A DNA stretch of 64,000 bases, taken from positions 1 through 64,000 of the IMG/VR virus record IMGVR_UViG_3300021964_000054, one strand, 5' to 3'. Source of the DNA: a virus. Below are positions 31,244-39,404 of this stretch, piece by piece; position 1 is the first letter of the stretch; each line of letters begins with the position of its first letter. The position numbers and the translations under genes were made by a program. Under the pieces are notes generated by a model. It was not told the DNA's origin and ran no database searches. It saw only the letters and a program-made list of their open reading frames with translations.

Positions 31244-33202
31244 TTAAGGTTGTACAAATGTAACTACTAATTCACACCCTGCTGTTGTCGCATCAAAAGT
31301 TACGGCAGGCAAATGACTTCCTATTGGAGCTTCCCATGATTGCTCCTCCCCAGGCTTGATTGTTCCAAAAAATCCTGCTGTCATACTTCCATCAGCAGTT
31401 CCTACATTAATTACAGATATAGAAGTACATCCTAATAGTGTGCTTCCTGAGTTACCTATTAATCTCAGTTGACCGCCAAATGTTATAAGTGTACTTGCAG
31501 CAGGGGTTGTACTTACAGGAACAGGATTAGCACCTGATACATCAACATCTCCTACTTGAAGGTTTGCATTTGCATTGAAGTTATCATGTACAGTGTTATC
31601 TACAGTAAGAGAACTACCATTATCTGATACAGGAACAACAGATGGACTATCTAGTATCACTTTAACTTTGCCATCAGCATCTGTTGCAATTTGCTGATCA
31701 TTGGTGCCATCTGTACCTAGTGCTCTGACACCTTTCTGAGAGGCTCCATGAGCAACATTATCTGTACCAATTGGACCAAGTAACTGAACTAGTGTTACTT
31801 CTGAAGCAAAATCCTCAGCGTTAAATGCAGCTAATAATAAATTCAAAAAGTTATTAGCACTAGCTAATGTAATTTCCGTTGCTGCTCCTGTAGGAAGGGC
31901 AGAACTTGTTACATTAACTTCCAACGCTGTAGCAATAAAGTTTAACAAGTCTGTTTGAGCCTTGATTCCTGCCAATGTTAATTCAGTGGCAAGTGTTCCA
32001 GCAGTATTGTTAAGACCAATAAGTTGGTTTTCTATTGCAGCAAGTGTAACGTTAGCTGAAGTGAGTCCATTAACCGTGTTTAAAGTGTTTGTCTGAATCT
32101 GATCAAGTACTCCATCAATTGTAGTTAATAGAGAATTTGTTGTAGTTATTAGCACTTCAATCGCAGCAAGATCTACCACCATTGCATTAGTATCCACAAG
32201 AATACTATCCAACACAGCATCTATTGTTGTCAATAATGTGTTCGTTGCCTGAACAGTTGTGTCTAAAGCAAGACCACCTACTCCAAGATCAGAATCAATA
32301 TTTTGTACTGCAGTTTGAATTGCAAGTAATGCGGCATAAGCTTCAGCATCAACAGCAACCGGTGTAGATGTTGCTTCTGGCTCTCTACCAAATGTGTTAA
32401 ACTTAGCATTGAGAAGAGCGATATTAGTTTCAATAGTAGCTATATCTGCCGCTTGAGCAGCTAATGTTGTTTGTGTCGCAAAATCTTTTCCATCCAAAGA
32501 AACAAGAAGCAATCTAGCTAACTCTAATGTTGCTTCAGTTGCTCTTGTAGAAAGTGCGACATCCAAGTTAGCCGTGTCTAACTTTATGTTATCAAGAACT
32601 GTTTTTATTAATTGCTGTGTAACTTCTAGATTTAATCCTGTCGTATTTGTGACAAGTTGAGCTAAGAATGTATTTGGATTAATATAACTTATTGCTCCCG
32701 TTGGTGTACCCGCAACTGTTGATCCAGGTAAATAATACTGAGGAGTGCCTAAAGTACCTGATTGTGCATCCCAATATCTTACCTCTAACCAAGTTACCGG
32801 AGTAACATCACTATCAACAACCAAACGAACCTCATAGTCACGCATTGCATCTACTGCAGCAAGAACATCAAGAAGCGTTGATTCTGTTGCAAGTCCTGTT
32901 GCAGTCAAAGAATTAAGTAAATATCCTATTCCTGTGTTTGCGGTATAAAAATCTTCCCAAGCAGCTACTGAAGGATAAGGTGCTCCAAATTCATCCTGGA
33001 TAGCGGTAAAGCTAATACCTGGAAATGACTGAGAAACATTGTTTTGACTGAGCGTTTCTTGGCGTAAAAAAGAAATTGTATAAGTTACATCATTTTGTTT
33101 CTCTTTGGTAACAAAAACATTTTCACACTGCTCTTCAAAAAAGTTACCCCTAGGGTCAACTATAATAAAATAGTTGTTTGATCTATAAATTTTGTAATAC
33201 AT
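31244..33202 (-). CDS. Tail fibre protein with repetitive coiled-coil shaft
   Basis: The 652-residue protein has an N-terminal domain of about 120 residues (MYYKIYRSNNYFIIVDPRGN). Its shaft repeats Leu/Ile-rich units with Thr and Asn, such as LLTTIDAVLDSILVDTNAM and SLLTTIDGVLDQIQTNTLN, indicating a trimeric coiled coil interrupted by short turns. A C-terminal beta domain (VSTTPAASTLITFGGQLRLI, then PAVTFDATTAGCELVVTF) probably forms the knob. It is the first gene after the putative late promoter at 33234-33250 and begins the tail and lysis-membrane operon. Confidence 0.72.
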   Translation of the reverse strand: MYYKIYRSNNYFIIVDPRGNFFEEQCENVFVTKEKQNDVTYTISFLRQETLSQNNVSQSFPGISFTAIQDEFGAPYPSVAAWEDFYTANTGIGYLLNSLTATGLATESTLLDVLAAVDAMRDYEVRLVVDSDVTPVTWLEVRYWDAQSGTLGTPQYYLPGSTVAGTPTGAISYINPNTFLAQLVTNTTGLNLEVTQQLIKTVLDNIKLDTANLDVALSTRATEATLELARLLLVSLDGKDFATQTTLAAQAADIATIETNIALLNAKFNTFGREPEATSTPVAVDAEAYAALLAIQTAVQNIDSDLGVGGLALDTTVQATNTLLTTIDAVLDSILVDTNAMVVDLAAIEVLITTTNSLLTTIDGVLDQIQTNTLNTVNGLTSANVTLAAIENQLIGLNNTAGTLATELTLAGIKAQTDLLNFIATALEVNVTSSALPTGAATEITLASANNFLNLLLAAFNAEDFASEVTLVQLLGPIGTDNVAHGASQKGVRALGTDGTNDQQIATDADGKVKVILDSPSVVPVSDNGSSLTVDNTVHDNFNANANLQVGDVDVSGANPVPVSTTPAASTLITFGGQLRLIGNSGSTLLGCTSISVINVGTADGSMTAGFFGTIKPGEEQSWEAPIGSHLPAVTFDATTAGCELVVTFVQP

Positions 33203-33233
33203 AGTTGTAATTAAAATTGTTTTTCCTAGACCC

Positions 33234-33250
33234 CCTTCACTATAAGATAC
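33234..33250 (-). promoter_or_regulatory. Putative late promoter motif upstream of the tail operon
   Basis: The minus strand reads GTATCTTATAGTGAAGG and ends 32 bases before the ATG at 33202. It matches the copy before the lysis operon (19676-19691) at about 15 positions and in distance to the start codon. The 84-base gap has no other function visible apart from a short tandem repeat next to the upstream stop. Confidence 0.6.
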
Positions 33251-33266
33251 AAAAAACGTAAGAAAT

Positions 33267-33288
33267 ATTAAAAGATTATTAAAAGATT
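33267..33288. repeat. Tandem 11-bp direct repeat ATTAAAAGATT x2
   Basis: Two exact head-to-tail copies of ATTAAAAGATT abut, overlapping the stop codon of the 2038-residue gene. Lying about 17 bases upstream of the putative promoter motif, the repeat could be an activator site or simple A+T-rich slippage. Confidence 0.55.
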
Positions 33289-36200
33289 ATTGAAGTCTTT
33301 TTAATACATCAAGTCTATCAGAAGGATGGAATATGCTTCTGAAGTTTCTAATACCTGTAAGATCAGCAAAATCTTTAACTAACTTAACGTCACCTTTTTC
33401 GTAAGGGCCTGATTTTCTTGAATAAAAAGCATCTTTCCAAACCTCTTGATAATACTCACTGTCATAACCAGGATCAGGTTCTTCACCCCCATTAATCATC
33501 ATCGCCATCCCAAGACTCCACCCGTGATTGACCATTCTAATTAATGTATTAGCTTCTCTCACAAAAGGAACAGCTGTTGTAAAGTTTTTTACATACTCTG
33601 TAGATCCTGCCCCTACAGGGAACATAGACATTGCCTCCATTTTAACACCCCATATCACACGTATCATATTACCTGTAAGCATATCTATTTCTTCATCATC
33701 TTCATCTTTACGCTTAACATAAGAAAGAAGCATGAAAGAAAGAATTCCTAGCATGCCCATTGCCATTGCATCACGCCTTGCATGGTGAACTCTTCTCTTA
33801 TAGAAATCTCCAATATCTTTTGTTGTGGTTTCACCATCTTCTCCTTTAATTACCATGGTATCAATTCCAGTTGATCCTAATTTCTCCATAACTCTAGACC
33901 CCAAGAAAAACTCTCCTAGTGTTGCCTTTGCGCCAAATAGTTTCCAAGACTGCATCACGGCCCTCCAGTACCCCAAGGAAGCCTCACCACCTTCCCAGTT
34001 TGGTCTTAAGTACCCAAACCTATTAAGCATACCTGGAACCAAGAACTTTCTAAAGAAGAACATCGCCTTTCCTAGAAGTGTAGACTCTTTTTGTGTTTGA
34101 TCAGATTTGGCGTAGTTACCTTGAGCTCGTCTTATTTCTGAGTAAATTGTATTTCTAACTCTATTTTCATCTTCTTCACTAAAATCAACATCTGCTCTTC
34201 TAACAAGTTGACCTTGTTCATTTTTTGCATATGCTTGATGAACCGGCACATAAACTATGTTGCCATCAGAATCTCTTTTATATGTCTTCTCACCTGTAGT
34301 AGGATCTACACTTGCTATTTCAGGGAATCTATAACTATTCATTATAGCATACATAACAGTTACTCCAATTTCTGTATCACCTTTATCCTGAAGTAAGAAT
34401 CCTAACTCTCCAGGAGCAGTCAGTCTTTCCATACTTTTTCTCTTACGACCCCCAGACACATCCTCATAATATTTAATCATATCTTTTTGAAGAGGATTAT
34501 ACATTCTATACAACATGGTTGAATCATGCAAATCGTGAACTCTACCCCAATCAGAAAAATAATTATGAATAAAACCATTGTAGCCATATACCATCTTCTT
34601 TGCCACAAGATAGTCTTCTCTACTATAGAAATCATTTTCATTTGAACCCGCTGCCAAAAATGCTTGAAGATTACCTGCTACGTAGTTTTTTGTCTGGTTA
34701 GCTAAATCAAAACCAATCCTTACAAATGCTGTCCATCCAAAAACAGCACCGGCAATCTTTTGAAACTCTCTATTTTTTTCCTCAGAAGTTTGTCCAGAAA
34801 GGAACTTTTTAGACTCAAACTCTAAAAGTTTAATGACCTCATCTAGTTCAGCCTTTCTTTTTTCCATGTTTACTTCAACACTTTCACCCTTTTCGTTCTC
34901 AATATATTGAACACCTTTAGTGGCCAATGCATCTCTTTGCATTTTAAGAAACTCAATTGAAGACTCGCTAATAGGAAGAACTTCTTGCATTGCAATATTC
35001 ATATGAGCTTCAGTAGTCCACTGCATTACCGCACCAATAACATCCTCAGTCTGTAAATCCTCTGATAGTTGATCTGCAAACCTGAGTCTTAAAGACTGAC
35101 CCAAATCACCAAAAACGTTTTCAACTTTATCATGTTGAGACTCTGTGGTCTTCAAGTGTTTATCAAGGAATATGTTTGCTTGCTTTTTAAATGCTGCCAA
35201 GAAGCCATTTCTAGCTACATTCTCTACAAGACTTGATGAAACACCAGGTACACCGTATCCAGTTTTTCTACCTTCAACCTTTTCCTGAAGACCAAAGAAC
35301 ATCTCTGTTAGAGCATCATATAACCTTTTTATGTCAGAATTGTTTTGTATGTCCAAATACTTTGGATTCATATTTTTTGAAGGTGACATTCCAGGCGTTA
35401 TAACATACCTGTTATCACTATTAATCATCAACTCTTTAGGTAAAGGTATTCCATCAGGTCCTTTTATAAAGTTCTCATTGTAAGCACCAGGTTTTGTCAT
35501 CAACCTTCCCTCAGCTTTCAAGCTTTCCATCTCTTGAGGATTCTTCTTAAGCTCTTTTATTTCCTCATTTTTTAATTCAACTCCATCAAGAGTCCAGTTA
35601 CCCAACTTCAAACGCTTTAGTTTATAGTATTTAGGATTAGGAACTGTCTCCATATATTGATCTTTTACAGCAGGATTAGGAACATTCTCATAGTTAAATG
35701 ACTTTGGCTGCTTGGTAGGAGCTCCGTGGTCAACTATAGATTTATATTTGTTAACATGATTCTTATTAAACCATTGCTCAAATTTTTGTTCCTGCTGATC
35801 AAACTCAACAGTTGCTGCAATCAATTCTTCTTGAGCTTTTTGTATTTCCTCTTTGTTACCAGAAGATTTTGCAAGAATAAGTTTATTGTTTGCACCTCTC
35901 ATGTCTCGTAATGCTCTTTCTAGTATTCTATATTTACTTGAATATTCTTGAGAATAATTTTCATTTACCTGTCTAGTTTTTATAGCTCTAATTTGTTCTG
36001 AAATTATTCCAAGTTGCTTTTTAGTTTCCTTATCTAACCCAGATGGAGTTTCTCTCATCTTCTGAATTCTATCTTCTATCTTAGCCTCTAATTCATCAAG
36101 AGCTTTTATTTCTTCATCATTTAAAAACTTAGAAGTAAAGCGACCACCTTGTTTGTGAGGACGCATTATCTTTGATCTTTCTTCATACCATTCAGAAAGA

Positions 36201-39200
36201 ATCATATCTTGAGATGTAAGACTAAAAAGTTGGTCATAAAGAGCACCTAAATCATCATACCATTCTTGACTAGGCCTTGTGATTGTATTAGCTTTTCTCC
36301 ATCTTTCATATGATTCTGGATCATCAGCAAACTGAATTTTTTTATTTCTATCCATTGCTCTGAAGTAACGATCATTTGTATCATACTCATAGAGCTCATT
36401 AAATTTCTCTATACGTCTAGCGTACTCTTCATTTTCTTCAGCAGCCTCTTGAAACAATTTTCTCTGCTCAATGTCTAACTCAATAAGACGATCCCAGTCT
36501 TCATCATTTAAAAGAACCTCATCACCACTAACATGTCTTAAAAGTATCTCTCTTTCTAAATAAATATCTTGAAGCCTGACCCTTATACTTTCTGGAAGAC
36601 CCAATTGAAGTTCATAAAAAGAGTCTACATAAGGAAGATTGGCATTAGCTCTCAACCATTCTATAAATTCAACATTAGCATTTTCTCTTTCCTTAACCTT
36701 TGCCTGCCAAGTGTCGCGTGCAGTTTTGACTTCACCTTCAGATCCTGTATCAAAAATGCTCAAGTATTGAGCTTTGAGTTGGTATATCTCTTTGTTTAGA
36801 GCTCTAATGTTATCATCAAAAGATCTATACGTAGTTTCATATTCCTCAGAGTATGGCTTTGCTAAAAATAACTTGTTCCTTTTGGAAAGCTCTGTTGCAC
36901 CTTTCTCCCTATATACAACTTCTCTCCATTCAGAGATAGCATCATTCAACTCTTCTAAGGTGTATCCTTTGTCTAAAAGTTCTTGTCTAATACTGTCAAA
37001 CTCCATCATTGCAATATCGTTTACAATATTTCTTCTTGCTGTATTTTCTTGATTTTTAAGCATTTGTGTAAATGCAGAAATACCCAAATCTGAATTTGAA
37101 ACAGAAGCAATGAAAGAGTCCATTGCCCAAGTTCTAAGCAAAGAATCTGAATTCCAAATACTTTGAGATCCTAGATAGTTGTTAACACGGGGATCCAAAA
37201 TGCCATCAATATATTTCTCTAAACTTCTATCAGACCCATCAAAGTCTGAAAGTATTTCCTGAATTCTTACTATTTCAGACTCTATCTTTTCTATTTCAGA
37301 TAGACGCTTCTTTCCTTCCGGTCCAATAGATTCTTCAAATTTAGACTTAAAGGTTTTGCTTATAAAAGAATAAAAAGAATCTCTCAGTCCTGTTAATAGT
37401 TGCTTGCTTTCAGAAGATCCTTCTTTAAGCTCTTTAAGCCTTTCTTGCAACTTTAAAAGCTTTGGTTCTAATGCCATCTTTAAATCTCTTTCAACTCCTT
37501 TGAAAACTTTTTCACCAGGAGTTTTAAGAACTTCCATCCAGACTGTTTTTGCAGCTTTCTTAAAGTTAGCCTCAATAGCTGAAAGCGCAATTCTAATATC
37601 TACTAGTTTTCTTGCAGCAGGATTATCTGAAGTAATTGTATTTGTGGGATCATCTATAATCTCCCTCATAATATCCTCTAACTTTGAGGTGATTTCAGAC
37701 AAGGTTTGAGACTTTTGGTATGCCTCAAATATTTGTTTTGTTTGACCTTTTAATGATTTAACAACACCTTTCTTTTTATTAGCAGTACTCATTATTTTTT
37801 CAAACTCTGAGAAAGATTCGTTTGAAACATCATGCATTAATTTTATTTCTGCCTCAACTGTTTCTAATGCTGTGTTAAAGTTTGCAGCATTTCTTACTGC
37901 CTCTTTATCAGCATGCGATGCTGTCCTAATTGAATTTATGATATTCTGAAAAGTATTTAAGCTACTCTTTCTTTCTTTGTAAATTTTCTCAAGTCGTTCA
38001 TCTTTTGTCTCTCTAATCAAGGTGTTTATTTTCTGAAGCTGTCCCTTTACAACTTGATCTAAATCTTCAACAAACTTTTCCATGTTCTCTTGAGAAGGCC
38101 TAAATGAATACGCTTCCTCAGGATTTCTTTTAAGGCGTTCTTGTCTTTCTGTTTCACCAGGAATAGGCATTGCTTTAGAAAGAGCCTCCTCAAATTGCTT
38201 TATATGTTCATCTATTGTTCCCCAAAATGTAGGCTGCTTATAGTTTCTTTTTGCAACAAGATTTACAGCTTGAGCATAGTAATCTTGGTTTTCAAAAATA
38301 TGAATAGCTTGTCCTTTGTATTCGTTAGTGTCTTTGTCAATATCATAAAGCAAGGAGAACACAGACTTTTTGTTAACATTGATTCCATTTTGTTGCAGCA
38401 TTCTATCATACAACTCAAGTTGAACCCTCCAAGTATCAAATGTATTTCTAGGTAGTTTTGCAATATCCTCATTTGTTCCAGGTCTAATTACAAGACTGTA
38501 AGAAGCCTCGCTTCCAAGCTTTGAGAAAGTGAACGCTTTATCAATTACAGTACTTGTACTAGCAACACCTGAGTCAGGATCAATGTCATTTCTAGACTTG
38601 ACCATGTGTTCAACCTTTTTTGTCTTAAAGTCAATAATTTGAGCATTACCTCCACCATCAATTAAAAGCATATCAATTCTACCAATAACTTTCTTATCAT
38701 CAACAGACTGTCCAACAACTGTTATTTCAGGAAGCAATATTGCTCCTGTAAAGTTATAGTAGTCTAACTTTTCTACAAGCTCAAGACCCATCTTAAACAT
38801 TTCATCTTCAGTTAGATTGATAATATCAAAAGGATTTTTCTTCACATACTCAGCATATCTTTTAGCAAAAAATGCTTCTGTGTAAAGTTCCTTTAAAGAC
38901 TTGCCACTTCTAATAGAATCTTCTTGTGCGAACTCTAAAAGTTCGTGCATAAAAGTTCCAAATAATTTAAAAGACTCATACTCTTTTGAATCTCCCCTAA
39001 ACTCTGATTGCCCAAGAAAACGTGTTGCTGCAATTGTAACCTCAGGCTCTGCACCTTTATCCTCTTTATCTATATTCTCTTTAAGAAAAGCTTGATAAGT
39101 CTCATTCATTGCAATAAGCTTATCAATAGTTTCCTGCTGAGCTTTACCGGCTCTAAGTCTTACCCTATCTAGCATCTCTCTTTGAGCTGCGGCTCTTGAT

Positions 39201-39403
39201 AATTTAAACTTATTTGAAGATCTAGAAAGTTGCTCATCTTTTTCTTGAACCTTGAAATTACTCATGAGCTTATCAGCTTCCTCTATAGTAGGTATCACAT
39301 TACCATTTTCATGGAAAGCAGCCATAGCCATACCTTCACCAAAATGCTCAACAAGCTTTTTCCATTCTTCAGTACTTTTATTTGGGCAAGAATTATTTTT
39401 CAT
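33287..39403 (-). CDS. Giant virion protein with N-terminal RecB/Cas4-like PD-(D/E)XK nuclease
   Basis: The 2038-residue protein opens CPNKSTEEWKKLVEHFGE. A nuclease core follows at about residues 140-350: LLPEITVVGQ, GRIDMLLIDGGG (Asp244), QIIDFKTKK (Asp258, Lys260) and WRVQLELYDRML (Gln-xxx-Tyr). Residues about 430-1250 are long charged helices and coiled coil. The C-terminal 600 residues are mixed, with NQTKNYVAGNLQAFLAAG, and a hydrophobic segment AMAMGMLGILSFMLLSYV near residue 1890 that may enter membrane. Size and position in the late block suggest an ejected internal virion protein. The nuclease could act on host DNA or on phage DNA ends. Confidence 0.75.
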   Translation of the reverse strand: MKNNSCPNKSTEEWKKLVEHFGEGMAMAAFHENGNVIPTIEEADKLMSNFKVQEKDEQLSRSSNKFKLSRAAAQREMLDRVRLRAGKAQQETIDKLIAMNETYQAFLKENIDKEDKGAEPEVTIAATRFLGQSEFRGDSKEYESFKLFGTFMHELLEFAQEDSIRSGKSLKELYTEAFFAKRYAEYVKKNPFDIINLTEDEMFKMGLELVEKLDYYNFTGAILLPEITVVGQSVDDKKVIGRIDMLLIDGGGNAQIIDFKTKKVEHMVKSRNDIDPDSGVASTSTVIDKAFTFSKLGSEASYSLVIRPGTNEDIAKLPRNTFDTWRVQLELYDRMLQQNGINVNKKSVFSLLYDIDKDTNEYKGQAIHIFENQDYYAQAVNLVAKRNYKQPTFWGTIDEHIKQFEEALSKAMPIPGETERQERLKRNPEEAYSFRPSQENMEKFVEDLDQVVKGQLQKINTLIRETKDERLEKIYKERKSSLNTFQNIINSIRTASHADKEAVRNAANFNTALETVEAEIKLMHDVSNESFSEFEKIMSTANKKKGVVKSLKGQTKQIFEAYQKSQTLSEITSKLEDIMREIIDDPTNTITSDNPAARKLVDIRIALSAIEANFKKAAKTVWMEVLKTPGEKVFKGVERDLKMALEPKLLKLQERLKELKEGSSESKQLLTGLRDSFYSFISKTFKSKFEESIGPEGKKRLSEIEKIESEIVRIQEILSDFDGSDRSLEKYIDGILDPRVNNYLGSQSIWNSDSLLRTWAMDSFIASVSNSDLGISAFTQMLKNQENTARRNIVNDIAMMEFDSIRQELLDKGYTLEELNDAISEWREVVYREKGATELSKRNKLFLAKPYSEEYETTYRSFDDNIRALNKEIYQLKAQYLSIFDTGSEGEVKTARDTWQAKVKERENANVEFIEWLRANANLPYVDSFYELQLGLPESIRVRLQDIYLEREILLRHVSGDEVLLNDEDWDRLIELDIEQRKLFQEAAEENEEYARRIEKFNELYEYDTNDRYFRAMDRNKKIQFADDPESYERWRKANTITRPSQEWYDDLGALYDQLFSLTSQDMILSEWYEERSKIMRPHKQGGRFTSKFLNDEEIKALDELEAKIEDRIQKMRETPSGLDKETKKQLGIISEQIRAIKTRQVNENYSQEYSSKYRILERALRDMRGANNKLILAKSSGNKEEIQKAQEELIAATVEFDQQEQKFEQWFNKNHVNKYKSIVDHGAPTKQPKSFNYENVPNPAVKDQYMETVPNPKYYKLKRLKLGNWTLDGVELKNEEIKELKKNPQEMESLKAEGRLMTKPGAYNENFIKGPDGIPLPKELMINSDNRYVITPGMSPSKNMNPKYLDIQNNSDIKRLYDALTEMFFGLQEKVEGRKTGYGVPGVSSSLVENVARNGFLAAFKKQANIFLDKHLKTTESQHDKVENVFGDLGQSLRLRFADQLSEDLQTEDVIGAVMQWTTEAHMNIAMQEVLPISESSIEFLKMQRDALATKGVQYIENEKGESVEVNMEKRKAELDEVIKLLEFESKKFLSGQTSEEKNREFQKIAGAVFGWTAFVRIGFDLANQTKNYVAGNLQAFLAAGSNENDFYSREDYLVAKKMVYGYNGFIHNYFSDWGRVHDLHDSTMLYRMYNPLQKDMIKYYEDVSGGRKRKSMERLTAPGELGFLLQDKGDTEIGVTVMYAIMNSYRFPEIASVDPTTGEKTYKRDSDGNIVYVPVHQAYAKNEQGQLVRRADVDFSEEDENRVRNTIYSEIRRAQGNYAKSDQTQKESTLLGKAMFFFRKFLVPGMLNRFGYLRPNWEGGEASLGYWRAVMQSWKLFGAKATLGEFFLGSRVMEKLGSTGIDTMVIKGEDGETTTKDIGDFYKRRVHHARRDAMAMGMLGILSFMLLSYVKRKDEDDEEIDMLTGNMIRVIWGVKMEAMSMFPVGAGSTEYVKNFTTAVPFVREANTLIRMVNHGWSLGMAMMINGGEEPDPGYDSEYYQEVWKDAFYSRKSGPYEKGDVKLVKDFADLTGIRNFRSIFHPSDRLDVLKRLQ

Positions 39404-39404
39404 T

